Assembly (NCBI GenBank): GCA_018381595.1
Contig: JAGZRP010000038.1
Span: 1-7,000, forward strand
DNA from: Bacillota bacterium
Lineage (GTDB): Bacteria > Bacillota_I > Bacilli_A > RF39 > UBA660
Length of the DNA stretch: 7,000 nt
Direction: 5' to 3'
Each line of letters opens with the position of its first letter. Positions within the stretch are counted from its first letter, which is position 1. Shown here in pieces: positions 1-6,987 of the stretch. A program made the position numbers and the translations under genes. The notes under the pieces are model-generated. The model was not told the origin of the DNA. It searched no databases and worked only from the letters and a program-made list of their open reading frames with translations.

Positions 1-262
1 GATGTTCTTTTAAATATTGAATTCTTTTTTTCGTAATATCCATAGTTTTTGATTGAATTTCTTCAAAATTATCATACCCATTTTGATAAAAATAATTGCG
101 TACATAATTATGACTTACTAAACAAATTTTTAGTTCTTTTGACAATTGTTTTGCAATTGTTGTTTTACCAGAAGCTGCTTCTCCGTGCATCAAAACCACA
201 AATGGTTTTAAATAAACATTTGCCTCGGTTAAGTCCCAATCTTGAATCAAAATTTCGTTCAT
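1..262 (-). CDS. P-loop NTPase / small kinase-like protein, N-terminal part only
   Basis: This gene is cut by the window edge: the first 87 codons are visible and the C-terminus lies beyond base 1. The translation begins MNEILIQDWDLTEANVYLKP, followed by a hydrophobic strand (FVVLMH) and a perfect Walker A motif GEAASGKT at residues 27-34, then a helix and a second strand (ICLVSHNYVRNYF). This strand, P-loop, helix pattern is that of small ATP-dependent kinases of the AAA_33, zeta-toxin or nucleoside-kinase type, which phosphorylate small molecules or nucleotides. The substrate cannot be told because the lid and substrate-binding parts are missing. The ATG at 260-262 is supported by an AGAGGTGA ribosome binding site at 267-274. 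It lies 28 bases after pilD on the same strand with no terminator between, so it is probably the third gene of the gspF-pilD transcript. Gene and P-loop are clear; the kinase activity is inferred. Confidence 0.8.
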   Translation of the reverse strand, partial: MNEILIQDWDLTEANVYLKPFVVLMHGEAASGKTTIAKQLSKELKICLVSHNYVRNYFYQNGYDNFEEIQSKTMDITKKRIQYLKEH

Positions 263-290
263 ATTGTCACCTCTTTATTTATTACATTAC

Positions 291-1061
291 TTATGAGTAA
301 AACGTAAATGCTTTTAACATATCTGCAAAGGGAATATTTAATAAAAACAACGTAATTGCACCAAAGCAAAGATATGGTCCAAAAGGAATGATATCAGAAC
401 GTTTCTTACTCATTAAGAAAATAGAAATTGGAAGTCCTATAATAGAACCAATAAAAATAGAAACGATTGCAAGTGGAAATCCTAGTACGAGCCCAAAGAG
501 AAATAATAATTTGATATCTCCCCCACCCATTGATTCTTTTTTAAATAGAAAATCTCCAAACAATTTGAGTCCCCACATAAAGAAAAATGCCAGAACTCCT
601 TGTAATAATTGAAGTATTGCTCCTTTTAACCCTATTTCGAAAAAAAGTAGAATAAAAATTAGAATCGAACCGATGATGAGCAGTTCATCCGGAATAATCA
701 TATCTTCTATGTCACTTGCAATAATCATCATTAAAATAGAAACAAAGACAATTCCAATTGCAAAGTGAATTGAAAACCCAAATAGAACATAACAAAGTGC
801 GAATAAAACCCCTGTTAAAAACTCACTTATTGGATAATATATCGATAACTTCTTTTTACATTTCTTACATTTTCCACCTTGAAAAATATAAGACAAAATA
901 GGGATTAATTCTAAAACCCCTAATTTATGATTACAATGTGTACAATGACTTCCTGGAAAAACAATGGATTCTCCTCTAGCAAGTCTTGATCCTACTACAT
1001 TGTAAAAGGAACCAAAAATAGTTCCAAATACAAATAAACAACAGATATAATATATTTCCAT
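291..1061 (-). CDS. pilD: Type IV prepilin peptidase / N-methyltransferase (A24 family, PilD/ComC-like)
   Basis: This integral membrane aspartic protease cuts the short leader from type IV pilin-like precursors and, in the family, usually methylates the new N-terminal residue. The protein is complete at 256 residues, a normal length. The N-terminal domain has the family signature GTIFGSFYNVVGSRL (residues 13-27) and the two zinc-type CxxC pairs C40/C43 and C65/C68, as in bifunctional peptidase-methylases. The catalytic aspartates fit D117 in SDIEDMIIPD and D182 in the GxGD-type motif MGGGDIKLL. A late IPFGPYL motif (225-231) is also typical. About seven or eight hydrophobic segments span the protein. 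Its start lies 13 bases after the gspF stop, and its ribosome binding site is weak (AAAGTGG), so it probably depends on translation of gspF. In a competence system it would be called comC; the pilD name refers to family only, since the pilins it processes are not in the window. Confidence 0.95.
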   Translation of the reverse strand: MEIYYICCLFVFGTIFGSFYNVVGSRLARGESIVFPGSHCTHCNHKLGVLELIPILSYIFQGGKCKKCKKKLSIYYPISEFLTGVLFALCYVLFGFSIHFAIGIVFVSILMMIIASDIEDMIIPDELLIIGSILIFILLFFEIGLKGAILQLLQGVLAFFFMWGLKLFGDFLFKKESMGGGDIKLLFLFGLVLGFPLAIVSIFIGSIIGLPISIFLMSKKRSDIIPFGPYLCFGAITLFLLNIPFADMLKAFTFYS

Positions 1062-1067
1062 AACTAA

Positions 1068-1074
1068 CCACTTT
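1068..1074 (-). promoter_or_regulatory. Weak ribosome binding site of pilD
   Basis: The minus strand reads AAAGTGG, 6 bases before the pilD ATG and directly after the gspF TAG stop. It matches the Shine-Dalgarno consensus more poorly than the sites of the other genes here. With a gap of 13 bases between stop and start, reinitiation by ribosomes finishing gspF is a likely route to pilD translation (inference). Confidence 0.5.
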
Positions 1075-2847
1075 CTACATAACGGTGTCGTATAATGAGA
1101 ACATAGGAACCACGATTGCTAAAATGATAATTCCAACAATTCCTGTCAACATAATAATCATGGCTGGTTCGATAAATGTTTTAATACGAGTAACAGCTTG
1201 TTTATGTAATTCTTGATAATAACTAGAAACTTTCTGCATCATTTCTGGAAGTTCTCCTGTTTTTTCTCCGGTTACTAACATCTCATAAGCAGGGACTGGA
1301 AATGCCCAATGTCCTGCAAATGCCGCTGATATTTTTTCTCCACGAGATAAATTATCAATTGTATCCTGAATTAACTCTTTATAAATTTCATTATCGGTAA
1401 TACGTTCCAATATTTCCATACTATCCGTAATGAACACATTGTGGTTCATCAAACTAGATAGCGTTTTTGTAAATGTTGTTACTTCATTATAAATGACGAC
1501 ATTCCCAAAGATTGGCAAATGCATAACAAAACGTTGCACATTTTTTCTAAATGGTTGTACGTTTTTATAAGTAAGATAGAAAACAACGATGAATAGTATT
1601 AATGCGATCAAGATGAACACAAAGTATGATTTCAAGAAATCACTCATTGCCATGATGGCAAGTGTAATACCAGGAATTTTAGAAGCATCCATACTTTCAT
1701 AAATTTCTACAAACTTAGGAATAATGTAAAGTAACATGAATGTAAATACTCCTACAGATAAAATAAATACAATCGCTGGATACATCATTGCTGTAATCAT
1801 TTGCTTTCTTGTTCTATCTATTTCTGTATAATATTCAGCCATATCATCTAATACTTCTGGAAGTTCTCCAGTCATTTCACTGGATTTTACCATATTTACT
1901 AATAATTTAGGGAATGCTTTCTTTTGACGAGCCAAAGCATCACTAAATTCAACACCGGTTGATAAATCATATAATACTTCTTTGAATACTTTATTGTATC
2001 CTTTTTTCTTTGCATATTGTCTTGTTAAAATGTGTAGTGAATCAATTAACGTAATTCCTGCTTTTAAATAAGTAGATAATTGCGTTAAAAAGAAAATCAA
2101 ATCTTTGGTTTTAATTTTAACACTAGCACTTCCACTCGAACCATGGAATAAAGTAATCCAACGACTCGTTTTAATGCTATAGACTTGATACCCTTCGCTT
2201 AATAAGAATGAATGGACTTCCACTTTCGAAAAAGCATCCATATATCCTTTGATCACTTTTCCCTCAGGTGTACGTGCCTCATATTCATACATGATTTTAA
2301 CATCACTTTTAACTGCATCTTCTCCGTTATAGTCAATCAACATTTCTTGACGTTTAATGTTTCGTTGATTACGCATACTACGTAGTAATGTAGATTCATC
2401 AAGCATTTTTTGGAAGCGCTCTACTAAACTTCCTTTTCCAGCATTCTTTGCATTTTCTTTTTCTTTTCTTTTCTTGGAAGCTTCTTTACCAAGTGTTTGT
2501 TCTCTCAGCTCATCTTTTGCAGATTCTATTTTACGAACAGTGGCACTTTTTGCAGCTTCCATCAAACGTTTTTCTTCCCGTTTTGCTTCTCTTGCCTTTT
2601 CTTCACGTTTCGCTTCGCGTTTTTTCGTATACGGTCTAAATAAACGTTTTACTGAGTCAATTCCAATTTGAATCAATAAAACGAAAGCCATAACTCCGGT
2701 CCAAATATACGCTGGTATTTTTATAAAAACAAACTCAAATAATAAAAATACAAGGTAACAAATTGTAGTAAATCCCATGATTGCATATCGTAACAAATGA
2801 TATACAAAGATACAAGGCCACAAAAAAATTGATTTCCTATTTTTCAT
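1075..2847 (-). CDS. Type II secretion / type IV pilus inner-membrane platform protein (GspF/PilC/ComGB family) with long N-terminal extension
   Basis: Members of this family sit in the cytoplasmic membrane, contact the assembly ATPase and help insert pilin subunits into a growing pilus or pseudopilus. Residues 187-228 (YEYEARTPEGKVIKGYMDAF onward) match the usual N-terminal region of the family. Two T2SF domain repeats follow at about 249-375 and 455-580, each with the conserved TGELPE signature (KSSEMTGELPEVL near 321; TGEKTGELPEMM in the second copy). Membrane segments are clear at about 355-376, 405-427 and 560-585. At 590 residues it is roughly 190 longer than usual. The extra N-terminus holds two hydrophobic segments (about 8-42 and 45-64) and then a Lys/Arg/Glu/Ala-rich, probably helical stretch (about 74-135) with the repeat REAKREEK. 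The start has a good ribosome binding site and promoter upstream, so the extension looks genuine. The gene is first in a unit with pilD and a kinase-like gene. No ATPase or pilin gene is visible. Confidence 0.93.
   Translation of the reverse strand: MKNRKSIFLWPCIFVYHLLRYAIMGFTTICYLVFLLFEFVFIKIPAYIWTGVMAFVLLIQIGIDSVKRLFRPYTKKREAKREEKAREAKREEKRLMEAAKSATVRKIESAKDELREQTLGKEASKKRKEKENAKNAGKGSLVERFQKMLDESTLLRSMRNQRNIKRQEMLIDYNGEDAVKSDVKIMYEYEARTPEGKVIKGYMDAFSKVEVHSFLLSEGYQVYSIKTSRWITLFHGSSGSASVKIKTKDLIFFLTQLSTYLKAGITLIDSLHILTRQYAKKKGYNKVFKEVLYDLSTGVEFSDALARQKKAFPKLLVNMVKSSEMTGELPEVLDDMAEYYTEIDRTRKQMITAMMYPAIVFILSVGVFTFMLLYIIPKFVEIYESMDASKIPGITLAIMAMSDFLKSYFVFILIALILFIVVFYLTYKNVQPFRKNVQRFVMHLPIFGNVVIYNEVTTFTKTLSSLMNHNVFITDSMEILERITDNEIYKELIQDTIDNLSRGEKISAAFAGHWAFPVPAYEMLVTGEKTGELPEMMQKVSSYYQELHKQAVTRIKTFIEPAMIIMLTGIVGIIILAIVVPMFSLYDTVM
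2569..2619 (-). repeat. Tandem 8-residue repeat (REAKREEK) coded in the GspF extension
   Basis: Residues 77-84 and 86-93 of the platform protein are both REAKREEK. The two 24-base copies (2596-2619 and 2569-2592) sit 27 bases apart. They differ at five bases, all synonymous: AGA/CGC, GCA/GCG, CGG/CGT and AAA/AAG. The repeat forms part of a highly charged, probably helical stretch. Confidence 0.85.
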
Positions 2848-2853
2848 TACCGC

Positions 2854-2860
2854 ATCCCCT
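2854..2860 (-). promoter_or_regulatory. Ribosome binding site fixing the start of the GspF-like gene
   Basis: The minus strand reads AGGGGAT, six bases before the ATG at 2845-2847. It supports the long form of the protein, including its extra membrane helices, rather than a start further inside at the classical family domain. Confidence 0.75.
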
Positions 2861-2876
2861 ATTCTTTATACTTCTA

Positions 2877-2904
2877 ATTATAACATATTTCCCGACAAAG
2901 TAAA
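2877..2904 (-). promoter_or_regulatory. Sigma-A type promoter for the gspF-pilD-kinase unit
   Basis: On the minus strand the -35 element is TTTACT (2899-2904) and the -10 element is a perfect TATAAT (2877-2882), 16 bases apart. A TG one base upstream of the -10 gives an extended element, TGTTATAAT (2877-2885). Transcription would begin near 2870, leaving a leader of about 23 bases that contains the ribosome binding site. This is predicted from sequence only. Confidence 0.7.
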
Positions 2905-2930
2905 ACATTTTTTCTTGTATTGAATATAAT
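2901..2930 (+). promoter_or_regulatory. Possible promoter of the YqfQ-like gene
   Basis: A perfect TATAAT lies at 2925-2930. No good -35 hexamer sits at the right distance: the 17-base position (2902-2907) reads AAAACA. The start point would fall near 2937, giving a very short leader made mostly of the ribosome binding site. The weak -35 suggests low activity, help from an activator or use of another sigma factor. Its -35 position overlaps that of the opposing promoter. Confidence 0.45.
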
Positions 2931-2936
2931 ATTGTA

Positions 2937-2944
2937 GAAAGGAG
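2937..2944 (+). promoter_or_regulatory. Strong ribosome binding site of the YqfQ-like gene
   Basis: The sequence GAAAGGAG stands six bases before the ATG at 2951. It is one of the best Shine-Dalgarno matches in the window and is the main evidence, beyond the open frame, that this small plus-strand gene is translated. Confidence 0.8.
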
Positions 2945-2950
2945 TATAAC

Positions 2951-3388
2951 ATGAATTATTATAATCCGTATTATCAAATGTATCCATATGTAGCAGCAGC
3001 TCCTGTTAAAAAAGGAATTTTTTCGAGTTTAACAGGTGGATTAAAGGGAATCAATTGGGGAAATATTTTAAATAATACACAACGTACTTTAAATATTGTA
3101 AACCAAGCGATTCCTGCCGTAAAACAAATTACACCGGTTATGAAAAATGCAAGAACGATGTTTCAAGTAATGAATGAATTTAAAAAAGTGGATACTCCTA
3201 CAACGAATGTAACTGCAAATTCCAATCCAACTCAAGCTGCCACTACAAGTCAAACAGAAGTAAGTGCTATTTCCGGTGAAAATCAAAAAACGCAAGAAAT
3301 AAATTCTACCAATATAGATTCTCAAAAGGAAGCGGTATCTTCTAATATATCTACTGCTGTTGATAATGGACCTACATTTTTTGTCTAA
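2951..3388 (+). CDS. YqfQ/VrrA-like protein of unknown function
   Basis: This small protein (145 residues) has three parts. Residues 1-17 are rich in Tyr, Pro and Met (MNYYNPYYQMYPY). The core at about 20-80 has a Gly-rich lead-in (SSLTGGLKGINWGNIL) and an amphipathic helical stretch NTQRTLNIVNQAIPAVKQIT followed by PVMKNARTMFQVMNEFKK. From about 82 to 139 the tail is low-complexity, rich in Ser, Thr, Asn and Gln, ending in PTFFV. The core resembles the YqfQ/VrrA family of Bacilli (a Gly-rich lead-in, then a leucine/valine helix carrying NTQ and a PLV-like repeat). As I recall, yqfQ lies a few genes from sigA and trmK in Bacillus, so location agrees. The family has no established biochemical role. 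There is no signal peptide or clear membrane helix. The gene is monocistronic, divergent from gspF and convergent with trmK. The gene is likely real; the family assignment is by eye and less certain. Confidence 0.7.
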   Translation: MNYYNPYYQMYPYVAAAPVKKGIFSSLTGGLKGINWGNILNNTQRTLNIVNQAIPAVKQITPVMKNARTMFQVMNEFKKVDTPTTNVTANSNPTQAATTSQTEVSAISGENQKTQEINSTNIDSQKEAVSSNISTAVDNGPTFFV

Positions 3389-3389
3389 A

Positions 3390-3414
3390 AAAAAGAAGTG
3401 CAAAACTTCTTTTT
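3390..3414. terminator. Bidirectional intrinsic terminator between the YqfQ-like gene and trmK
   Basis: AAAAAGAAGT (3390-3399) pairs perfectly with ACTTCTTTTT (3405-3414) around the 5-base loop GCAAA. T-rich runs follow the stem on both strands, so it can end transcription of the plus-strand gene (stop at 3386-3388) and of the minus-strand dnaG-sigA-trmK operon (stop at 3418-3420). The stem has only three G-C pairs, so it is not very stable, but its position between two converging stops is convincing. Confidence 0.8.
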
Positions 3415-3417
3415 CTT

Positions 3418-4050
3418 TTACCATTTTTGGTATGCTTCTATTTTTTTCATAATTCCTTCTTTTTTTTCTACGTAACTATCTGGAAGCGAAGAGAGAATTC
3501 TCTTTTGTTTTTTAATACAATAAGAAACATAATCTTTATCATGTTTTAAAAATGGACCAAGTTCATAATCGATTGTCTCATACTCTCTAATTCCTTTTTC
3601 AAAAGCAAAAATAACATAGTATTGATTTTTTTCAAATACAGCTGCTTCTTCTTTAATATAAAATCCATAAGAAACCATTTTTCTTCTAAATAATTCAATA
3701 TCACTGTGTACACTTACAATGATATGATTGATTTCTTCTAATCGTTTTTCGATAATTGTGAAAGCAGTCATCGCCCCCATACCAGCAATAACAATGGTAG
3801 CATCTTTAGGGATTTCAACTTGTTCTAATCCATCTGTACATAAAGTGGAAACAAATGATTCTACTTGATAACGTTTGATATTCATTTTAGCAGATGTTAA
3901 AGCATTTTCGCTAATATCGCAAGCCAAACAATTTATTTTTTTAAAATGTGCTAAATAGATATCTAATAATGCATGATCACACCCTACATCAATGACATAG
4001 GGTGTTTTTATCATATCTGCAATTTTTTGTAATCGTTTTGATAACTTCAT
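3418..4050 (-). CDS. trmK: tRNA (adenine(22)-N(1))-methyltransferase TrmK
   Basis: TrmK uses S-adenosylmethionine to methylate N1 of A22 in the D-loop of certain tRNAs in Gram-positive bacteria. The 210-residue protein opens with the family hallmark LSKRLQKIADMI. The SAM-binding motif I is VIDVGCDHALLDIYLA (19-34), with the acidic strand end CDISENAL (44-51), and the conserved IAGMG stands at 88-92. A GPFL element (165-168) and a helical C-terminus match the family's second domain. It is slightly shorter than Bacillus homologues (about 235). Where homologues usually have an LQP-type motif after the second strand, this protein reads IIVSVHSD (110-117). The gene follows sigA with a one-base overlap (TAATG) and a GGGTGA site at 4054-4059, and is last in the operon. 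The nif3-like gene that often follows trmK is absent here. Confidence 0.93.
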   Translation of the reverse strand: MKLSKRLQKIADMIKTPYVIDVGCDHALLDIYLAHFKKINCLACDISENALTSAKMNIKRYQVESFVSTLCTDGLEQVEIPKDATIVIAGMGAMTAFTIIEKRLEEINHIIVSVHSDIELFRRKMVSYGFYIKEEAAVFEKNQYYVIFAFEKGIREYETIDYELGPFLKHDKDYVSYCIKKQKRILSSLPDSYVEKKEGIMKKIEAYQKW

Positions 4051-5153
4051 TAGTCACCCATATAATCTTTTAACTTGCGACTACGTGATGGATGGCGAAG
4101 TTTACGTAATGCTTTTGCTTCGATTTGACGAATACGTTCACGTGTAACACCAAACATTTGACCTACTTCTTCCAATGTTCTACTTTTTCCATCTTCTAAT
4201 CCGAAACGAAGACGAATAACTCTTTCTTCACGTTCTGTTAATGTAAGAAGTACTTCTGAAATTTCATCTTTTAACATCTCATTGGTTGCATAATCTTCTG
4301 GACTCATATTTCTTTCATCTGGAACAAAATCTCCTAAATGAGAATCATCTTCTTCTCCAATTGGTGTTTCTAAACTAACTGGTTCTTGACTAATCTTATA
4401 GATATCACGAATTTTTTCAACAGATAAATTCATCTTTTTTGCAAGTTCTTCTTCCGTTGGTTCACGGTTTAACTCTAAAGTTAATTGTCTTTGTACTCGA
4501 GCTAATTTGTTAATGGTTTCTACCATATGAACTGGAACACGAATGGTTCTTGCTTGATCTGCAATTGCACGTGTAATCGCTTGACGAATCCACCAAGTAG
4601 CATAAGTAGAAAACTTATACCCTTTCGTTACATCGAATTTATCAACCGCTTTCATCAATCCAATATTACCTTCTTGAATTAAGTCTAAGAATAACATTCC
4701 ACGTCCTACATAACGTTTTGCAATACTTACAACAAGACGTAAATTTGCTTCTGCTAATGTATTTTTTGCTTGTTCGTCTCCTGCATTAATACGATCTGCA
4801 AGAGCAAGTTCTTCGTCCATCGTAAGTAATTTAATCTGACCAATTTCTTTTAAATACATGCGAACAGGATCATTAATCGTTAAATCTTTGGTTAATACCT
4901 CATCATCTAAAATTAACTTTTCTGGTTCTTTGGCTTTGACTTCTCCACCATCGCCACCATTTGCCTCTTCTTCTGATACAATTGGAATATTATTTTCACT
5001 GAACATGGTATATAATTCATCCAATGAATCTGCGTCTAATTCTAATCCCTTTAAAGAACTTGCTAAAAGTTCATAAGTAACAAATCCTTTTTTCTTTCCT
5101 AATTCTATTAATTCTTTTTTTCTGTCTTCAAATGTTTTAATTTCATTAATCAT
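4050..5153 (-). CDS. sigA: RNA polymerase primary sigma factor SigA (RpoD)
   Basis: The housekeeping sigma factor directs RNA polymerase to promoters of the TTGACA/TATAAT type, including the one seen upstream of gspF. The 367-residue length equals that of Bacillus SigA. A divergent region 1.1 (about 1-60) is followed by an acidic, Gly-rich linker (60-85) and region 1.2 ([12 protein letters not shown], 94-105). Region 2 contains [35 protein letters not shown] (157-174) and the promoter-melting and -10 recognition segment [19 protein letters not shown] (179-197). Region 3 spans about 211-285, and region 4 ends in the helix-turn-helix [20 protein letters not shown] (326-345) that reads the -35. 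All are intact. The start codon overlaps the dnaG stop as ATGATTAA. This gene is certainly the primary sigma factor rather than an alternative one, judging by regions 1.1 and 1.2 and by position after dnaG. Confidence 0.98.
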   Translation of the reverse strand: MINEIKTFEDRKKELIELGKKKGFVTYELLASSLKGLELDADSLDELYTMFSENNIPIVSEEEANGGDGGEVKAKEPEKLILDDEVLTKDLTINDPVRMYLKEIGQIKLLTMDEELALADRINAGDEQAKNTLAEANLRLVVSIAKRYVGRGMLFLDLIQEGNIGLMKAVDKFDVTKGYKFSTYATWWIRQAITRAIADQARTIRVPVHMVETINKLARVQRQLTLELNREPTEEELAKKMNLSVEKIRDIYKISQEPVSLETPIGEEDDSHLGDFVPDERNMSPEDYATNEMLKDEISEVLLTLTEREERVIRLRFGLEDGKSRTLEEVGQMFGVTRERIRQIEAKALRKLRHPSRSRKLKDYMGD

Positions 5154-6906
5154 ATTTTTTATCCCCTAACCTTAATTCTACGATTTTTGTCGCAAGTTTT
5201 GTTTTTTCCTCTGTGCTTGCTCCAATCATTAATTTTTGCAAGCGTTTGATTTCATCTTTAATACTATATTCACGAATCACTTTTGCATAGTCTAATAATT
5301 CTTCTTCTTTTGCTTCTTCTTTCAATGATAATGATAGAATTTCTGATAATGCTTTTTGCATTGTTTCATTTTGACCAATATAAGTCATAAAATCTGCAAG
5401 TTCTATTCTACCATATTCTTTGTAAAAACAACAAATTTCTCGTGCCAAATTACGAAATTCTTTTGTTGGCATAAATGTTACTTTCTTTTCGTAAATTTTA
5501 ATTGCTGATACATCACGTAACATATAGTAGATTAAATTTTTTTCTGCCTTTTCATACTTCGTAACTCTTTTCTGCTGTCCCTCTTTTTTTTCTTTTAAAA
5601 CTGGTGGTACAACAGTAGTTTTCTCTTTTTTTTCTAATTTCATAAGTTGTTCTTTCAAAAAGTTAATATCTAGTCCACTTTCTTCTTGAATCTTTTTTAA
5701 AGTAACTTCACGCATGACTTCATCTTTCATTTTTGCAAGTTCGGATATCACTTCTTTTACATAGAGTGTTAAATCGGCACTGTCTGTTAAATCTTTGCTT
5801 TTTTTATAATACGATAATTTAAAATCCATCATACTCATAGGATTTTCTAATTTCTTTTGAAAAGCTTCTACTCCGTATCTTTGAATATATTCATCTGGAT
5901 CTAAGTTTTCTTCTAAGCGAACTACTTTTGGTGTGACTCCTAATTTTCCTAATTCTTCGATACAGGAAGCAGTTCCCTTAGCTCCTGCTTCATCTCCATC
6001 AAAACAAATAATAATATCATTAGATAAACGTTTTAAATGACTCGCTTGTTCTCTTGTTACAGCTGTCCCCATGGTTGCAACTACATGTTTTATTCCAACT
6101 GTATATGCTCTAATAACATCCATGAAGCCTTCCATTAGAATAATCTGTTTTGCTTTTCTGGCCTCATCTCTGGCGCGATGGTAATTATATAGTAATTCCC
6201 CTTTTTTAAAAATTTCCGATTCTTTACTATTAATATATTTAAATTGCTTTTCTCCATTGTACAATCTTCCAGAAAAACCAACGACACGCCCTTCTAAATC
6301 CCAAAGAGGAAACATGACACGATCTTTATAAATATCTAACAATCCATATTCATTTTCAACAACAAGTCCACTTTTTAAAAGCTCCTCTTTTGGAATTTGT
6401 TTACTAGATAATAAATCTGTTAAAATATGATTTTCTTTGGTTGCATATCCAATTCCAAATTCTTTGATACATGCATCATCCATATTTCTATTTTTCAAAT
6501 AAGTGAATGCGGCTTGTCCACTTTTAGTGTGTAAATTGTTTTGATAGAATTTAGATGCAATATCATAACAATCATATAATTTTTGATTCTTTTGAACGGT
6601 AGGCTTAATAGAATTGGAAAGATGTAAATCTACGCCAGCCATAGTTGCAACTTTAGAGATTGCCTCTCTAAAGTTAATATGTTCATAATCCATAATAAAC
6701 TTGAATACATTCCCAGAAGCGCCACAAGCAAAACAAGTATATATTTGTTTTTCTTTAGAAACACTCATAGAAGGATTGGTATCATCATGAAATGGACAAA
6801 CACCAAAGAAATTTCTTCCTTTTTGTGTTAATGGGATATAACTAGATATGACATCTACAATATCTACTTTTTCTCTTAAACTTTGTAGTTCATCTTGTCC
6901 TATCAT
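5146..6906 (-). CDS. dnaG: DNA primase DnaG
   Basis: DnaG makes the short RNA primers used at the replication fork, working with the replicative helicase. The 586-residue protein is close to the usual 600. The N-terminal zinc-binding domain has the CHC2 pattern: C37 and H40 in VCPFHDD, and C58 and C61 in YTCFACG. The central catalytic domain includes a basic YINSKES-type segment (224-230) and the TOPRIM fold. Its metal-binding residues are E259 in LMEGFMD and D303/D305 in CFDGDEAG, followed by the conserved LDPDEYI (335-341). A lysine-rich linker (about 424-450) leads to the helicase-interacting C-terminal domain (about 450-586), the least conserved part. The ATG at 6904-6906 has a strong AGGGGGTG site just upstream. 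It is the first gene of the dnaG-sigA-trmK operon within the window; whether other genes precede it on the same transcript cannot be seen. Confidence 0.98.
   Translation of the reverse strand: MIGQDELQSLREKVDIVDVISSYIPLTQKGRNFFGVCPFHDDTNPSMSVSKEKQIYTCFACGASGNVFKFIMDYEHINFREAISKVATMAGVDLHLSNSIKPTVQKNQKLYDCYDIASKFYQNNLHTKSGQAAFTYLKNRNMDDACIKEFGIGYATKENHILTDLLSSKQIPKEELLKSGLVVENEYGLLDIYKDRVMFPLWDLEGRVVGFSGRLYNGEKQFKYINSKESEIFKKGELLYNYHRARDEARKAKQIILMEGFMDVIRAYTVGIKHVVATMGTAVTREQASHLKRLSNDIIICFDGDEAGAKGTASCIEELGKLGVTPKVVRLEENLDPDEYIQRYGVEAFQKKLENPMSMMDFKLSYYKKSKDLTDSADLTLYVKEVISELAKMKDEVMREVTLKKIQEESGLDINFLKEQLMKLEKKEKTTVVPPVLKEKKEGQQKRVTKYEKAEKNLIYYMLRDVSAIKIYEKKVTFMPTKEFRNLAREICCFYKEYGRIELADFMTYIGQNETMQKALSEILSLSLKEEAKEEELLDYAKVIREYSIKDEIKRLQKLMIGASTEEKTKLATKIVELRLGDKKYD
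5161..5167 (-). promoter_or_regulatory. Ribosome binding site of sigA inside the end of dnaG
   Basis: AGGGGAT on the minus strand lies seven bases before the sigA ATG and within the last codons of dnaG. It confirms the ATG at 5151-5153 and shows that sigA can recruit ribosomes itself as well as by coupling to dnaG translation. Confidence 0.75.
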
Positions 6907-6910
6907 AAAG

Positions 6911-6918
6911 CACCCCCT
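6911..6918 (-). promoter_or_regulatory. Ribosome binding site of dnaG
   Basis: The minus strand reads AGGGGGTG, ending four bases before the dnaG ATG. It fixes the annotated start, which also matches the usual N-terminus of the family shortly before the helix leading into the zinc domain. Confidence 0.7.
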
Positions 6919-6959
6919 AATTAAAATATACTAGATAAATTTTCAAAATCCTTTTTTTA

Positions 6960-6987
6960 TTTACAAAATTTTTCATTTTTTTGTAAA
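6960..6987. repeat. Inverted repeat upstream of dnaG
   Basis: TTTACAAAA (6960-6968) and TTTTGTAAA (6979-6987) form a perfect 9-base inverted repeat around a 10-base spacer. It lies about 55 bases before dnaG in a very AT-rich stretch. It could be an operator, a weak hairpin or chance. The arms also read as TTTACA -35-like elements on both strands; on the plus strand TTTACA is followed after 18 bases by TAAAAT (6984-6989), a possible promoter pointing out of the window. I found no convincing minus-strand promoter for dnaG itself between 6907 and 7000. Confidence 0.35.

Noticed and set aside
49..300. Plus-strand open frame of 83 codons
   Set aside because: It is antisense to the P-loop kinase-like gene, which has a Walker A motif and a good ribosome binding site; the plus-strand protein has no recognisable features and no such site.
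388..612. Plus-strand open frame inside pilD
   Set aside because: It is a shadow of the prepilin peptidase, whose catalytic motifs lie on the other strand; the product is low-complexity with no family resemblance.
2448..2671. Two plus-strand open frames opposite the start of the GspF-like gene
   Set aside because: They arise from the Lys/Glu/Arg-rich coding repeats read backwards as Phe/Ser/Leu-rich peptides.
2848..2950. Riboswitch or structured leader RNA
   Set aside because: The leaders predicted on both strands are under about 30 bases, too short for any known riboswitch, and no stable hairpin stands out.
3089..3424. Minus-strand open frame of 111 codons opposite the YqfQ-like gene
   Set aside because: It runs through the terminator hairpin, overlaps the trmK end, and is the complement of a better supported gene.
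4858..5076. Plus-strand open frame of 72 codons opposite sigA
   Set aside because: It is antisense to the certain SigA coding region and shows no motif.
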